Positions 28,922 to 36,916 of a stretch of DNA of 64,000 bases are shown piece by piece. The DNA comes from Flavobacteriaceae bacterium UBA2765 (GTDB taxonomy: Bacteria > Bacteroidota > Bacteroidia > Flavobacteriales > Flavobacteriaceae), in assembly GCA_002352665.1 (NCBI GenBank), contig DEIV01000007.1, forward strand, positions 56,592 to 120,591, given 5' to 3'. Below the pieces are notes generated by a model. It did not search any database and was not told the DNA's origin. It saw only the letters and a list, made by a program, of their open reading frames with translations. A program made the translations under genes and the position numbers. How positions within the stretch are numbered: the stretch's first letter is position 1; every line of letters starts with the position of its first letter.

Positions 28922-28987
28922 ATATAAAAATTTTTATATGATGAGATAGGCTTCATTTATTGGTTTATCAATATTAATAAATGAAGC
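28922..28987. promoter_or_regulatory. Two adjacent inverted repeats before the lipoprotein genes
   Basis: ATATAAAAATTTTTATAT at 28922-28939 is a perfect palindrome. GCTTCATTTATT at 28950-28961 pairs perfectly with 28976-28987 across 14 bases. There is no T tract after the second repeat on the plus strand, so an operator or mRNA structure is at least as likely as a terminator. They lie between the hybrid regulator and 29073. Confidence 0.45.
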
Positions 28988-29072
28988 GAGTCTATAAAAG
29001 AACTAACCACTCTTTTGAGTAAGTATATGGTATACTTATTAGGAATAATAATATTAATAAAAAAAATGAAAA

Positions 29073-30227
29073 ATGAAAAAACTAAAAACAATTTATTCAA
29101 TTTTACTAGTCTCTATTTTAATTTTATCCTCTTGTAAAAAGGATGATGATTCAACACCTCAATCCCCTCCAGATTATGCCAGTGAGTTTGTAGGTCTTTG
29201 GAAATTTGACAATGATGAAGATTATGCCGACGCCATATTTTTTGGACCTAGTGGAGAGGCTTTTCTAGTCTTTTATGGTGATTTAAATACTATACACCTT
29301 ATCCCCGCAGATTTTAATACTTATGAATTTGAAAACAATCAAGTTAACTATTTAAAATTCGGAGATAATCCCATCCCTTATGAGGGTGGAAACACTTTTG
29401 CCATTCCAGGGAATAGTATGACTAAAGTTGATGGCGTCAATAAATTAGATGATTTAATTGAAACGCTTAATAATGTCAAAGACGCAATTAGTGTAGATGT
29501 TACTACTTTTTTAACAGGTGATACATATAATAACCTTGATGGTTTTGGTGATCATTTATTGGTCCCTAATCCATCTGCAGAAGAAGGAAGGTATATCCGC
29601 TTTCAAAAATCTAATTTAAATTTTGTAGAAGAAGTTACCGGTGTTGGTCAAACGACTACGTCAATTGGTGTTTATGACACCAATCCATTTGAGCTACTCT
29701 CTGTTTTAGAGAATAACAATAAATTTCGTACATATCAGCCAAGTAACCCTGCTTTTCATCATCCAGCTGTAGATGACATCCCTTTTTCACCAAACCGATA
29801 TAGTTGTCATGCAGTGACCAACGAAAGTGGTAGAGACCTAATTAGTTATAATCGTAATACAAAATCATTTAATTATCATGATGTAAACATCATAAATGAA
29901 CAACAAGGGGTGTCGTCATTTGCTTTTTATAAATTACCATTCAAATTAAATATTCGTGGAATGGATTATGTAGAAGATGAAAACAAATTATTGATAACCG
30001 ATACTTATAACATACACATTTTTAATGTTGGTTTTAATAGTGATAGAGATGATGTTTCGGTTTTTGAACATGAGCGTTCTATAAGTATCGTGCCATTACA
30101 ATTAACCAATGAATCTTTTTTTGGAAGAATTCAAGGACTTTATTACGATTCAAATGAAACTTTATATATGGTAATAAACAACGGAAGTGTTATCAAATTA
30201 GTAAAAATCGTATTCGAATACTTTTAA
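29073..30227 (+). CDS. Lipoprotein of unknown function, possible propeller
   Basis: 384 residues with a lipoprotein signal ending at Cys21 (LILSSC) and an acidic linker KKDDDSTPQ, as on outer-membrane lipoproteins of this phylum. The mature chain has beta-rich segments (LWKFDNDEDYADAIFF, MDYVEDENKLLITDTYNIHI, GLYYDSNETLYMVINNGS) suggestive of a propeller. It is the first gene after the hybrid regulator and a candidate target. Function unknown. Confidence 0.65.
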   Translation: MKKLKTIYSILLVSILILSSCKKDDDSTPQSPPDYASEFVGLWKFDNDEDYADAIFFGPSGEAFLVFYGDLNTIHLIPADFNTYEFENNQVNYLKFGDNPIPYEGGNTFAIPGNSMTKVDGVNKLDDLIETLNNVKDAISVDVTTFLTGDTYNNLDGFGDHLLVPNPSAEEGRYIRFQKSNLNFVEEVTGVGQTTTSIGVYDTNPFELLSVLENNNKFRTYQPSNPAFHHPAVDDIPFSPNRYSCHAVTNESGRDLISYNRNTKSFNYHDVNIINEQQGVSSFAFYKLPFKLNIRGMDYVEDENKLLITDTYNIHIFNVGFNSDRDDVSVFEHERSISIVPLQLTNESFFGRIQGLYYDSNETLYMVINNGSVIKLVKIVFEYF

Positions 30228-30319
30228 TACATAAAATGAGCGATAACAAATAAGTTGAAACCGAAATGATTAAAATGGGGAATCCCATCTAAACATTGAA
30301 AAACAACAAATATAAACAG

Positions 30320-31336
30320 ATGAAAAAAATAATTAAAAACATCCTACTCATCTTTATAGCTCTTTTTACAATGAGCTGTAGTGAAGATAACAATAATATT
30401 CCAGAGCAACCCACCACATCAGCATCACCTGATATATATGTTGTAGGAAAAATAAAAAACATCCCTATGCTTTGGAAAAATCGTACTGCAAGTGAACTGA
30501 CGGGCGGAACCTATACAGCAGAAGCTCATTCTGTAACAGTTGCTAATAATGATGTTTACGTTGCGGGTTTTGAAAAAATAAACCTTACTAAAAAAGCTAC
30601 ACTGTGGAAAAATGGAAATGCTATTGATTTATCAAGTAACGCATTTACATCTTATGCCCGTTCTGTAACAGTAGTGAATAGCGATGTGTATGTTGCTGGC
30701 TTCGAGTATGAAACAAGTGGAAGTACTTTTGTAGCAAAAGTATGGAAAAATGGTGTTTCAAGCAATTTGACCAATGGTAACCATGATGCCTTAGCAGAAT
30801 CAATTAGAGTAGTAAATAATGATGTTTATGTGGCAGGTTATGAGTCAATAGGATTTGTTGATGTAGCTAAACTCTGGAAAAATGGTAGTGCAACTAATTT
30901 AACAGATGGCACCCATGAAGCTAGGGCCTACTCAGTAGCAGTAGATAATAATGATGTCTATGTGGTAGGTTATGAATTTATTGATGGTTATCATGTTGCC
31001 AAAATCTGGAAAAACGGTGTTGGAAGTAATTTAACCGATCTTAGTGTGGATGCTAAAGCCTATTCTGTAGCGGTAGAAAATAATAATGTATATGTTGCAG
31101 GTTATAAAGGTTTGGTTGCGACACTATGGATAAATGGTGAGGCTAATTCGCTATCAACAGGAAACGTACTTGGTAATGTAGCCAGATCAGTAACCTTAAA
31201 TAATAGTGATGTCTATGTTGTAGGATATGTGTATGAAGAAGGTAAAACAATAGCTAAAATTTGGAAAAATGGACAATCAAACAATTTAACAGAAAGTACT
31301 GAGGATACTGTTGCAAATTCAATTTATCTCCATTAA
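30320..31336 (+). CDS. Lipoprotein made of seven propeller-like repeats
   Basis: The ATG at 30320 is preferred to an upstream TTG because it begins a lipoprotein signal ending at Cys20 (LFTMSC). The mature part consists of seven repeats of about 42-46 residues, each opening with DVYVAGYE or a close variant, followed by AKLWKNG, a Asn-Leu-Thr segment and an ARSVTV strand. Seven such units would form a closed seven-bladed beta-propeller. The length is almost wholly accounted for by the repeats. Likely surface-exposed; ligand unknown. Confidence 0.75.
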   Translation: MKKIIKNILLIFIALFTMSCSEDNNNIPEQPTTSASPDIYVVGKIKNIPMLWKNRTASELTGGTYTAEAHSVTVANNDVYVAGFEKINLTKKATLWKNGNAIDLSSNAFTSYARSVTVVNSDVYVAGFEYETSGSTFVAKVWKNGVSSNLTNGNHDALAESIRVVNNDVYVAGYESIGFVDVAKLWKNGSATNLTDGTHEARAYSVAVDNNDVYVVGYEFIDGYHVAKIWKNGVGSNLTDLSVDAKAYSVAVENNNVYVAGYKGLVATLWINGEANSLSTGNVLGNVARSVTLNNSDVYVVGYVYEEGKTIAKIWKNGQSNNLTESTEDTVANSIYLH

Positions 31337-31366
31337 AAAGGAAATCAAATTATTAAAATATAATTA

Positions 31367-31411
31367 ATGAAAAAAATAATTAGAAACACGCTGCTCATTT
31401 TTATAAAATAA
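31367..31411 (+). pseudogene. Truncated copy of the preceding lipoprotein start
   Basis: MKKIIRNTLLIFIK followed by TAA is nearly the same as the first 13 residues of the 30320 product (MKKIIKNILLIFI), and the DNA matches closely over about 40 bases. The rest of the gene is missing. It marks an old partial duplication in front of the 31417 gene. Confidence 0.55.
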
Positions 31412-31416
31412 AAACT

Positions 31417-32208
31417 ATGAAAAAAATAATTTATTTACTAATAATTCCACTGCTATTTTTACAATGTAGCAGTGATGATGACAATGGTCCAAAAGCTTAT
31501 TTTCCTAAAAAAATTTCTATTGAGCCCATCACCAATATTTTATCGAACAGTAAAGAATTAATTCTTACTTACAATAACAATAATTTAATTACTACAATTG
31601 AATTTGTTTATTTTGGTACTGTTAATGTAAATTCATTTAAGGAAATACAAATAGCATATACTACAAATAATGACATCAAAGAAATAAAAAGTATAAGTCT
31701 TGATAATCTAGAATCTATCACTACTATTAATCATGATGATTTTGGTATAATCTCACAAATAAATTTTCAGTCAGAAGATATTGGTTTAAAAATAAATGCA
31801 AATTACAACGCTCAAAGCAACATTTATACTCTAAACGGTGCATCAGCAATTTTTCCTATTACATTTAATTTTGATAATAATGACGTAATACATGCAATAG
31901 GTGGTTCGGCAATAAACAACCGAAATTTTCATTATAACACACAAGAAACAGGTCTCTTTAAAGACTTAAGGCAACAACCTGAATTAATCATGTGGTCAGA
32001 AATATTCACTTTTGGAAGCTTAAATGTAAATCTAAATTATTTGGCACCTTATAAATTAGAGAAAATAACATCCCAATTTCTAAATCATCGTCTTTACGAT
32101 AATTTTGAAAAGGATGCTTCCGAAAATCTGATAAAATTTACTGATAAAGTACTTGGAGGAGGAGGTGAAAACCAATACTCCATTTCTTACCAATATAGAA
32201 ATTTATAA
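31417..32208 (+). CDS. Lipoprotein of unknown function
   Basis: 263 residues with a lipoprotein signal ending at Cys17 (LFLQC) and an acidic stretch SSDDDNG. The mature part has repeated strands of the type ILTYNNNNLITTIEF and LIKFTDKVL, as in exported proteins with YD/RHS-like beta-sheet layers, but no full repeat is present. Follows the propeller lipoprotein and is probably co-transcribed. Hypothetical. Confidence 0.6.
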   Translation: MKKIIYLLIIPLLFLQCSSDDDNGPKAYFPKKISIEPITNILSNSKELILTYNNNNLITTIEFVYFGTVNVNSFKEIQIAYTTNNDIKEIKSISLDNLESITTINHDDFGIISQINFQSEDIGLKINANYNAQSNIYTLNGASAIFPITFNFDNNDVIHAIGGSAINNRNFHYNTQETGLFKDLRQQPELIMWSEIFTFGSLNVNLNYLAPYKLEKITSQFLNHRLYDNFEKDASENLIKFTDKVLGGGGENQYSISYQYRNL

Positions 32209-32240
32209 AAAATAAATATAACAATTAAAATTTATAAAAA

Positions 32241-32855
32241 ATGAAAAAAATAATCATAAGTATAGTACTTATAATATCACCAATAATAATGGTTGCACAA
32301 CAACAAAACACACCTTTTATAGAAGTATTAGGTACGGTTAATTATAAGGCAAAAGCAGAAAAATATATTGCAAGCATTGAAATGTCAAAATATCTAATAA
32401 ATAATGTAATTAATAAAGAAGATATAACCTTTGCAGATATAAAAGAAAACTATTTTAAAAAATTAAAAAATGCAGGCTTTGATAGACAAAGATTTAAAGA
32501 AATTTCAATGAAATATTTATCATATAGTCAAGATAAAAGTGTAATGTTAATTTTTGAAACTGAATCAAAAGAAGAGTTTGAGAATGTATTAAGTATCAAA
32601 AGTGCTGGGGTAAATATTATGTATAAAGATGTAATTTTTAAAATAACGAATCAGCAATTAGAAAATTTATCATATAATGCCATAGAAAAGGCCAAGAAAA
32701 AAGCAGAAAAGATTGCTTTAAAAAATGGTAGAAAAATTGGTAAAATAATTATGATATCAGATCATAACTCTGCTACAATAAAAGAAGCTCTTTATTATTT
32801 AAATGCAGATGGTGAAAAGCTATATCTAGTTACTGTTAGGTTTGAACTTTTATAA
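32241..32855 (+). CDS. SIMPL (DUF541) domain exported protein
   Basis: 204 residues with a signal peptide ending near 20 (MVAQ). The mature part fits the SIMPL domain: an opening FIEVLGTVNYKAKAEKYIASI strand, the helix AIEKAKKKAEKIALKNGRKIGKI, and a closing VTVRFEL strand. SIMPL proteins are periplasmic or outer-membrane proteins of unclear function (the E. coli relative YggE has been linked to oxidative stress). Last gene of the small plus-strand group. Confidence 0.7.
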   Translation: MKKIIISIVLIISPIIMVAQQQNTPFIEVLGTVNYKAKAEKYIASIEMSKYLINNVINKEDITFADIKENYFKKLKNAGFDRQRFKEISMKYLSYSQDKSVMLIFETESKEEFENVLSIKSAGVNIMYKDVIFKITNQQLENLSYNAIEKAKKKAEKIALKNGRKIGKIIMISDHNSATIKEALYYLNADGEKLYLVTVRFELL

Positions 32856-33073
32856 ATTAAAAACATTGAAAACAATTATTAAATAAGATAATTTATTAGA
32901 TATAAAACATATTGTCAAAATGTTGAAAATTGATTTGCCTAATCGCTTTGCAAGGAAGAATTTTGATAATACCATTCAAGTTGCTCAAAGAAAATTGACT
33001 TATCAACGAACCTATATTGAAGTTAACAAGAACAAATAAAAAAGCCTTCTACTATTGTGAAAAGCTTTCTCTT

Positions 33074-33090
33074 GTCGGGGTGGCAGGATT
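33074..33090 (-). repeat. tRNA-Pro 3'-end fragment, outer copy
   Basis: GTCGGGGTGGCAGGATT is identical to the end of the intact tRNA-Pro gene at 36725-36741, in the same orientation, with no further tRNA sequence next to it. Such fragments are typical leftovers of site-specific integration into a tRNA gene. Confidence 0.75.
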
Positions 33091-33207
33091 ACTCGTTTCA
33101 CTCATGATCCTATAGATGGTTTAGTGCTCATTAAAAACTAAAATGCTACTGCATTTTTATTATTATTATTTTCATTTCGGTTATGAAGCAAGCTTCAACC
33201 TCATGAA

Positions 33208-33247
33208 AATAAAAAAACCCATAAATCAAATGATTTATAGGTTTTTA
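33208..33247. terminator. Hairpin terminator next to the inner tRNA-Pro fragment
   Basis: 33213-33228 pairs with 33231-33246 (15 of 16 positions) with A/T runs on both sides, so it can work in both directions. On the minus strand it directly follows the tRNA-Pro end fragment at 33251-33267. That is where the original terminator of tRNA-Pro would lie before an insertion. Confidence 0.7.
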
Positions 33248-33250
33248 ATG

Positions 33251-33267
33251 GTCGGGGTGGCAGGATT
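33251..33267 (-). repeat. tRNA-Pro 3'-end fragment, inner copy (possible attachment site)
   Basis: Second exact copy of GTCGGGGTGGCAGGATT in the same orientation as the intact tRNA-Pro. With the copy at 36725-36741 it brackets a 3.5-kb gene islet and can be read as one of the two attachment sites. Confidence 0.75.
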
Positions 33268-33529
33268 AATTAAAATTTCACAACCCCTTATATTTCAATG
33301 TATTAAACACTTTTAACTATATGCTGTTCACCGAATTGCACACTAAAGTTAAAAAAGAACTATTTAAAAACAAATTTTATTCGTCTTTAAGGTTCGGCAA
33401 ATATAATATGCTATTAATTGTTACACAAGATAATTTATACTTTAATTTTAGTTTATAATCTAAGTACGGAATTTTATCAAAATAAGAGATTCATGGCTAT
33501 CCAAAAACCTTGAAGTTCTTAGAATTAAA

Positions 33530-34891
33530 TTATTTTGTCACTAATAGTTTTCCTGTTAGTATTTCATCTTTATATTTTACACGAACAATATAAATACCTT
33601 CATTCCAGCCTGCTGTTTGTATTTTTATGCTTTTACTTTTCAGTTTGTCTTTTTTTAATTTTTGAACATTCATGAGGTCGTAAATTTCTAAATCCCATTC
33701 TCCAATTTTATCAAAAGTTGTTTCGGCTGATGACGATTTCTGATCCGTTTCTTCCGGGTTACCTTGTTCAATAGAAACTGTGGTTTCACCGTAGGTGGGG
33801 TTAGGGTAAAAACTTAGATAATAATTTTGCATTATCTGGTAAGACTCGCTATGCCAATTCCCTTCTCCACATGGGTTATGAGCCCTGACGTAAACAGTTT
33901 CATAGCCGTAACTGTAAGGAGGTACAAATACCACAGAAACCATATCTTTATCTTCCGTTTCAAAATGACTCCAACCAGAACTGTAATTCCAGTCATAATC
34001 ATCAATACCCATAACGGTTTCATCTACAGCATAAGTTTTGGTTGTAACCCACAGAACATTTTGTTCCCCAGCTACAAAAAAATCCTGTCCACTATAATTT
34101 GAATTTTGAATATCCAATTCATTAGGTGAAGGTGGGCCTGCCCACAAGTTTTTTTGAGTAGAATAGCCAGATACTGTTGCCTTTATCCATCCGATTCCTG
34201 AACCACTTGCAGAAAAGTTACAAGGATTCGAGCCTTGAGATGAGTTCATAGTAATATTACTACTTTTGCTCCAAGTAATAGTTGATCCACTAGGAAGATT
34301 ATTCATAGTAAAAGGAGATCCTGCTGAACAAATTATATCAGGTCCAGATATTGAAGGTGGTGTGAAATTTCTTTTATAATATTTTAAAACAGAGGAATTA
34401 TATGGAGTATAGGTAGGATTATGCCTCATTAAAGGCCATTGCCCCCATTTTGAATCATATTTTCCTGAAACGACTGATTCAATTGCTGAATGATCATCAC
34501 TTGCATAGGATATTTTTTCCGCCTCCGTTGAGGAGATTTCAATATAACTACCATCCTGCCAATATTTATCATCACCAGGTGTATTCATCCAATAATTTGT
34601 ACAACCTGTACATTCTGTCAAATACCATGCATACGCATGGCAATTATATGTTGTTGAAGCATCGTTTATTATTGTTGCATTAGGAAATGCCGCTGCCGCT
34701 TGAGCGTTAGTGGCAATAATCTGGCTTTGCGACATTTCATTAAATATTAATACAGTTACTGGTGTACCATTTGGAGTGTACACAGTTGTTGATTGTGCAA
34801 AAGAGCTGTTTAAAGGAAATAATAAAGCATAGAGACTTACTATTACAGATAAGTTTGTTGGTAATTTAAGGAATTTAAAATTGGTTTGCAT
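33530..34891 (-). CDS. T9SS-exported protein with papain-fold-like domain
   Basis: 453 residues: signal peptide (about 1-33, FAQ), then a domain (35-175) with YNCHAYAWYLTE around Cys84-His85, DDHSAIES with His134, and SKWGQWPLMRHNP with His157. This looks like an NlpC/CHAP-type papain fold in which Cys84 and His134 would be catalytic (my inference). A central Ig/PKD-like region follows (180-355). The C-terminus is a type IX secretion sorting domain (LSFYPNPTYGETTVSI at about 367, GIYIVRVKYKDEILTGKLL at the end). It should be secreted or fixed to the cell surface. The start overlaps the upstream gene by 17 bases, so all three islet genes form one operon. Confidence 0.75.
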   Translation of the reverse strand: MQTNFKFLKLPTNLSVIVSLYALLFPLNSSFAQSTTVYTPNGTPVTVLIFNEMSQSQIIATNAQAAAAFPNATIINDASTTYNCHAYAWYLTECTGCTNYWMNTPGDDKYWQDGSYIEISSTEAEKISYASDDHSAIESVVSGKYDSKWGQWPLMRHNPTYTPYNSSVLKYYKRNFTPPSISGPDIICSAGSPFTMNNLPSGSTITWSKSSNITMNSSQGSNPCNFSASGSGIGWIKATVSGYSTQKNLWAGPPSPNELDIQNSNYSGQDFFVAGEQNVLWVTTKTYAVDETVMGIDDYDWNYSSGWSHFETEDKDMVSVVFVPPYSYGYETVYVRAHNPCGEGNWHSESYQIMQNYYLSFYPNPTYGETTVSIEQGNPEETDQKSSSAETTFDKIGEWDLEIYDLMNVQKLKKDKLKSKSIKIQTAGWNEGIYIVRVKYKDEILTGKLLVTK

Positions 34892-35612
34892 AATCTAATA
34901 TTATATTTAAGGTTTCTATATTATTGTTTAGTTCAACATCATTTATAAAGATGTTCATAAAGTTATTAGTAGCTATTTCTTCTAAAAAAGGGGCATAGTT
35001 TTCAAGAACCATTACTCTGGCCATGATTAGTGCCTCTACTTTTAGATTAAAAATACTATATGGGTCTCCGATTCTCTTAAACTCAATATATTTATTAATT
35101 GCTTCATTTAAAAGTTCCCTTCTTTCGGCGGGAGTCAATTGTTCTATAAAAATATTTTGGGCTTGTACCATACTCATGTAAATGAAAAACAAGCTGTAAT
35201 CTACTATATCAGTATTGTTAGGAGGACAAGAAGGGTTCATTAGTTTAAAACGGTTCAACATTAAGCGACCTGCCTCGTTTCTTGATTCAAGTGTAATGAA
35301 TCCATTAAAATTATTCATTTGACTTTCAGTACCTTTTTGAATACTTTCAAATGCAAGCATACTACTTAACAAAGGGTAGTCCAAGCACGTTTCAACCAAG
35401 CCGTAAGTACTGATACTTGTAAGTTTATCTTCAGGTAACTGAAGGATGTCAATCATTTCTTGTCCACTAGTCAATTCTTCCCATTCGGGCATCCCTGGCC
35501 TTACAGGAAATATATATTGGTCGGATGGCTTAGGAGAGAAAGTCAAACAAATTTCCTCATCATGCTTATTACAAGCTATCAATATGACGAATAATATATA
35601 TATATATTTCAT
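34875..35612 (-). CDS. Lipoprotein, paralogue of the next gene
   Basis: 245 residues with a lipoprotein signal ending at Cys14 (LIAC). The N-terminal half shares a distinctive pattern with the 35609 product: FPVRPGMPEWEELTSGQEM, an ETCLDYPLLSSMLAF segment, an NGF..LESRNEAG segment, then helices. I recognise this as a family seen repeatedly in Bacteroidota, often beside exported cysteine-peptidase-like proteins, but know no function for it. Sits between its paralogue and the T9SS protein, overlapping both. A periplasmic inhibitor or immunity role is possible but unproven. Confidence 0.65.
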   Translation of the reverse strand: MKYIYILFVILIACNKHDEEICLTFSPKPSDQYIFPVRPGMPEWEELTSGQEMIDILQLPEDKLTSISTYGLVETCLDYPLLSSMLAFESIQKGTESQMNNFNGFITLESRNEAGRLMLNRFKLMNPSCPPNNTDIVDYSLFFIYMSMVQAQNIFIEQLTPAERRELLNEAINKYIEFKRIGDPYSIFNLKVEALIMARVMVLENYAPFLEEIATNNFMNIFINDVELNNNIETLNIILDYANQF

Positions 35613-36328
35613 TCTATAAACATTCGTCCTTTTTCCATTATATCGTCAATGATAGCCAAATCAACAAGCAGACCTTTTTCAATAAAAATACTTTTAGCAA
35701 AATTAGCTTTGTCACTCTCTAGGTTTTGCGAGGTATCAGACTCCAAAGATCTCCCCATTACCCATATCGAAATAGAGGTGCCATGTGTGCTAAAAATAGA
35801 AATATGTTTTTGCTTAGAATTATACTTATCAAAACACAATTTTACCAAGTCTTTTTTCTCAGCCACTATTAAAGTAGATAAAATAACCTTTTGGGCAAGA
35901 AAGGTTTCAATATACGAAAACTCAAATGTAAAGTTTCCTTTTTGTTCATCTGTCCATTCAGAATTATAATTATTAGGAGACATTTTCGAGTAAACTTTTA
36001 TTAATTCGGTTCCTGAATCTTTTCTACTTATTAATTCTTGAATACCATTGAATTTTTTTGTCAAAGCATTAAAACCTGTCTGCAAATCGTCATATGCGAA
36101 TAGGGTGCTTAAAAGCGGATAATTTAAACATGTTGTTACTAAATCTCCAGTCGACATTGATTTTAACATTTCTTCAGGTATTTGACAAGCCAAATACATT
36201 TCTTCAGAATTATTAAATTGCTTCCATTCTTCATCTCCAGGTCTTATTGGAAAATTATAAGGTTGGCTATACATGTTTATAGCGAACACACAAAAGAGTA
36301 CAAATAGATAATTGATTTTTTCTTTCAT
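35609..36328 (-). CDS. Exported helical protein, first gene of the islet operon
   Basis: 239 residues with a type I signal peptide ending near 22 (MYSQ). It shares the block FPIRPGDEEWKQFNNSEEM, TTCLNYPLLSTLFAY and FNGIQELISRKDSG with the lipoprotein encoded next, so the two are paralogues with different export routes (free versus lipid-anchored). Stop and next start overlap by 4 bases. Predicted mostly helical. Function unknown. Confidence 0.65.
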   Translation of the reverse strand: MKEKINYLFVLFCVFAINMYSQPYNFPIRPGDEEWKQFNNSEEMYLACQIPEEMLKSMSTGDLVTTCLNYPLLSTLFAYDDLQTGFNALTKKFNGIQELISRKDSGTELIKVYSKMSPNNYNSEWTDEQKGNFTFEFSYIETFLAQKVILSTLIVAEKKDLVKLCFDKYNSKQKHISIFSTHGTSISIWVMGRSLESDTSQNLESDKANFAKSIFIEKGLLVDLAIIDDIMEKGRMFIE

Positions 36329-36724
36329 TGTTTTTAATATTTTAAAAGTTAGATTTTTAGTTTATATTTTTATAAAATATTTCCCTCTAGACAACTAATT
36401 GTTCCTAATGAGTTTCTCAACAACTTTGATTTATCTAATACAAGTTTTAGGATTCTATATTTAGAAGATAGTAACAAAGTTACTAAATTGCGAATTATAG
36501 TTTTATGACTTTTATCATAATTCAAAATCAATTGAGTGTATGAGATAAACGGTTTGGTAAACCAGTAATTTTATTATGGTTTTCCCGTAAAAAAGATAGT
36601 TCGTTAAATAGAATTAACTAATCATAAAAAATTCTCTATATAAGCGTGTTCGTAAAACTAAGGGGGAAAAGCAAGAGGGTAACACGCTACGCGATGTTAC
36701 TAATCTATAATTTACTGTTTTTTT
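36329..36724. other. Intergenic region between islet operon and tRNA-Pro
   Basis: 396 bases with no gene. The right part holds a GC-richer hairpin, GTAACA..TGTTAC with an inner CGC/GCG stem at about 36681-36702, unlike the surrounding AT-rich DNA. A symmetrical GTAACAAAGTTAC lies at 36471-36483. The promoter of the islet operon should be in this stretch but is not obvious. Confidence 0.4.
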
Positions 36725-36741
36725 GTCGGGGTGGCAGGATT
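36725..36741 (-). repeat. tRNA-Pro 3' end repeat within the intact tRNA
   Basis: Third copy of the 17-bp sequence, here part of the functional tRNA-Pro and continuing into CGAACCTG of the T arm. Confidence 0.75.
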
Positions 36742-36800
36742 CGAACCTGCGGCCTCCACGTCCCAAACGTGGCGCGATAACCGGGCTACGCTACACCCCG
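36726..36800 (-). tRNA. tRNA-Pro (anticodon TGG)
   Basis: The minus strand gives acceptor CGGGGTG with CACCCCG, anticodon stem CCACG/CGTGG enclosing TTTGGGA (anticodon TGG), and T arm GCAGGTTCGAATCCTGC. CCA is not encoded. Its 3' end is duplicated at 33074 and 33251, and its 5' end at 36892. Confidence 0.95.
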
Positions 36801-36891
36801 AAATGGTTATCAAACTTTTATAATAACCCTGTAACAATTTTTGTTACTTTTCAATACATCAAAGCGTAGTTTATCCCGCATTTGATGCGGG

Positions 36892-36916
36892 GCTACACCC
36901 TGAATAGGTTATCAAA
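36892..36916 (-). repeat. Duplicate of the tRNA-Pro 5' end and leader
   Basis: GCTACACCC-GAA--GGTTATCAAA recurs here from 36790-36814 with only three or four changes. It covers the first bases of tRNA-Pro and its upstream leader. The sequence to its left (CCCGCATTTGATGCGGGG) no longer folds as a tRNA. It is a relic of a second tRNA-Pro copy. Confidence 0.55.

Larger units (their letters stand above)
32856..33529. other. Non-coding region with tRNA-Pro end fragments
   Basis: 674 bases without a gene. It contains two 17-bp copies of the tRNA-Pro 3' end (33074-33090 and 33251-33267), a strong hairpin between them, and a weaker one before the first. The rest is AT-rich and shows nothing further. 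Confidence 0.6.
33251..36741. mobile_element. Possible integrated islet in tRNA-Pro
   Basis: A 3.5-kb segment with three minus-strand genes is bounded by direct repeats of the tRNA-Pro 3' end, the right one within the intact tRNA. A terminator sits just outside the left repeat, as expected for the original tRNA downstream region. No integrase is inside, so the element would have been moved by an enzyme encoded elsewhere or has lost its integrase. Recombination between tandem tRNA genes is the alternative. Confidence 0.5.

Noticed and set aside
33074..33267. The two 17-bp fragments as functional tRNA genes
   Set aside because: Only the acceptor and part of the T arm are present; no cloverleaf can form.
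33827..34102. Plus-strand frame opposite the T9SS protein
   Set aside because: Shadow of a gene with signal peptide and sorting domain; no known motif.
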